Assembly (NCBI RefSeq): GCF_012844455.2
Contig: NZ_JABBCQ020000002.1
Coordinates: forward strand, 248,001 to 312,000
Length of the DNA: 64,000 bases
Direction: 5' to 3'
DNA from: Comamonas suwonensis
GTDB taxonomy: Bacteria; Pseudomonadota; Gammaproteobacteria; Burkholderiales; Burkholderiaceae_C
How positions within the stretch are numbered: position 1 is the first letter of the stretch; every line of letters starts with the position of its first letter. Below the pieces are notes generated by a model. The model ran no database searches. It was not told where the DNA came from and was given only the letters and a program-made list of their open reading frames with translations. This document shows, piece after piece, positions 63,006 through 64,000 of the stretch. Made by a program: the position numbers and the translations under genes.

Positions 63006-63866
63006 ATGGATCTCCGCATTGACGAAGGCCTCAAGGCCTATATCGACCCTTTGACCGCTGACGAGCATGAGTCGCTGGAGCGCAGCATCCTCGCCGAAGG
63101 CTGCCGCGATGCGCTGGTGGTCTGGGATGATCTGCTGATCGACGGCCACAACCGCTACGGCATCTGCCAAAAACACGGCCTGCCCTTCAACACCATTCAG
63201 GCCACGCAGTTCAAGAACATAGACGACGTCCACCTGTGGATGATCGACCAGCACCTGGGCCGCCGCTCAGTGTCTGACTTCCAGCGCGGTGTGCTGGCCC
63301 TGCGCAAGCGCGAAATCATTGCCGAGCGCCGTGCTGCTGCGGCCGCTGCGGTGAACGCAGCCAAAGCATCCCAGCCCGCCAGCGAGGAAGCCCCATGGGA
63401 AGGCGATACCGACCCCGCAGTCGCCCAGGCACTCGCCAGCGTGGCCAAGGTCCCCGATGAGGCGTTGGACACACGCGAAGCGCTGGCACGTGCCGCCCGC
63501 CTGTCGGCTGGCCAGGTCAAGATGATCGAGACGATCCAGGAAAAAGCGGCGCCTGAAGTGGTCGCCGCCGTGAAGGCCGGCGAGCTGTCACTCAACGCGG
63601 CTGCCGTCGTTGCCACCCTGCCGGAGGAAGAACAACAGGCCGTGGCCGCCGAAGGTGCCGATGCACTCAAACAAGCCGCCAAGCGCGTGCGCGACGCCAA
63701 GAAAAAGCCCAAGGCTGCCAAGCCCGAAGCCGATGAGTCGGCAGAAGCGGCACCCGCTGCCAGCGCCGAAGAGCTGCAAGCCCGCGTAACCGAGCTGCAA
63801 GCCGAGAACGAGCGCCTGCGCATGCAGGTCAAGACTTTGCAGGAGCTGCTGGCCGAACAGGCTTAA
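63006..63866 (+). CDS. ParB-like nuclease-domain protein (orphan)
   Basis: A 286-residue protein. Residues 1-100 look like a ParB/Srx-type N domain: 'YIDPLTADEHESLERSILAEGCRDALVVWDDLLIDGHNRYGICQKHGL', where GHNRY replaces the usual GERR. The middle is Ala-rich with a helical part ('LSAGQVKMIETIQEKAAPEVVAAVKAGELSLNAAAVVATLP'), and the end is a coiled coil ('EELQARVTELQAENERLRMQVKTLQELL'). No parA, replication gene or phage gene is adjacent. Such proteins are often annotated 'plasmid replication/partition related'. Function unknown. Confidence 0.72.
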   Translation: MDLRIDEGLKAYIDPLTADEHESLERSILAEGCRDALVVWDDLLIDGHNRYGICQKHGLPFNTIQATQFKNIDDVHLWMIDQHLGRRSVSDFQRGVLALRKREIIAERRAAAAAAVNAAKASQPASEEAPWEGDTDPAVAQALASVAKVPDEALDTREALARAARLSAGQVKMIETIQEKAAPEVVAAVKAGELSLNAAAVVATLPEEEQQAVAAEGADALKQAAKRVRDAKKKPKAAKPEADESAEAAPAASAEELQARVTELQAENERLRMQVKTLQELLAEQA

Positions 63867-63892
63867 AGCCAACGCGCCGCAGCAAAAACATG

Positions 63893-63940
63893 CAGCCTCC
63901 CCAACTGGCGAATGCCGGATGGGGAGGCTGTTGTATTTTG
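63893..63940 (+). terminator. Intrinsic terminator after ParB-like gene
   Basis: CAGCCTCCCCA (63893-63903) pairs with TGGGGAGGCTG (63920-63930), with CTGGC/GCCGG partly pairing inside, followed by TTGTATTTT. Confidence 0.82.
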
Positions 63941-64000
63941 CGCAGCCATATAACCACAAACAGCCAAATGACAGCTGTTCTCATTAATATCGGCGCCTGC

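Overview
This 64 kb window looks like chromosomal core sequence from a Comamonadaceae betaproteobacterium, most likely Comamonas or a close relative. The reasons are high GC with short AT-rich intergenic gaps, the betaproteobacterial order rlmN-pilW-rodZ-ispG-hisS-yfgM-bamB-der-hfq-hflX, a surE-pcm-nlpD block, a ribBA-ribH-nusB block, and scattered copies of an 'AGCTGCTNGCGCTT' intergenic repeat that I associate with this family. I see no rRNA, tRNA, CRISPR array, insertion sequence or prophage.

Layout. 1-10.4 kb (minus): RNA/ribosome and envelope housekeeping genes (hflX cut by the window edge, hfq, der, bamB, yfgM, hisS, ispG, rodZ-like, pilW, rlmN, ndk). 10.5-16.7 kb (minus): rluB, scpB, rluD, nlpD, pcm, surE. 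16.8-22.8 kb (plus): quinone oxidoreductase, PhoD phosphatase, phospholipase D lipoprotein, a ParD-like regulator coupled to map, and an SMR efflux protein. 22.8-26 kb (minus): carboxylesterase, arfB, alpha/beta hydrolase, aroQ and a secreted Tyr/Pro/His-rich protein. 26-33 kb: glnS, a DUF945 protein, an M23 peptidase and two lipoproteins. 33-40.8 kb: MoaF-like protein, MFS exporter, ddh, rarD, truC, DHH phosphoesterase, M20 amidohydrolase. 40.8-48.8 kb: two tandem membrane PAS-GGDEF-EAL genes, one broken by an in-frame amber codon, then ylqF, two small proteins and a chemoreceptor. 48.9-52.6 kb: gshA, an SDR enzyme and a ferredoxin. 52.9-55 kb: ribBA-ribH-nusB. 55.2-59.2 kb: aminotransferase, ybgC-tolQ-tolR-tolA. 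59.6-64 kb: TauE/SafE exporter divergent from a LysR regulator, trhP and a ParB-like orphan.

Together the genes cover translation quality control (Der, YlqF, HflX, ArfB, RlmN, RluB, RluD, TruC, TrhP, GlnS, HisS), outer-membrane and cell-wall upkeep (BamB, NlpD, TolQRA, M23, RodZ-like, PilW), cofactor synthesis (IspG, RibBA/RibH, GshA) and sensing (EAL proteins, MCP). I did not find a clear new defence or biosynthetic system. The most unusual items are the amber-interrupted EAL gene, the interspersed hairpin repeat family with at least nine copies, several palindromic candidate operators (upstream of the ParD-like gene, the MoaF-like gene, the DUF945 gene and the LysR/TauE pair), and a possible 22-residue membrane peptide after the DUF945 gene.
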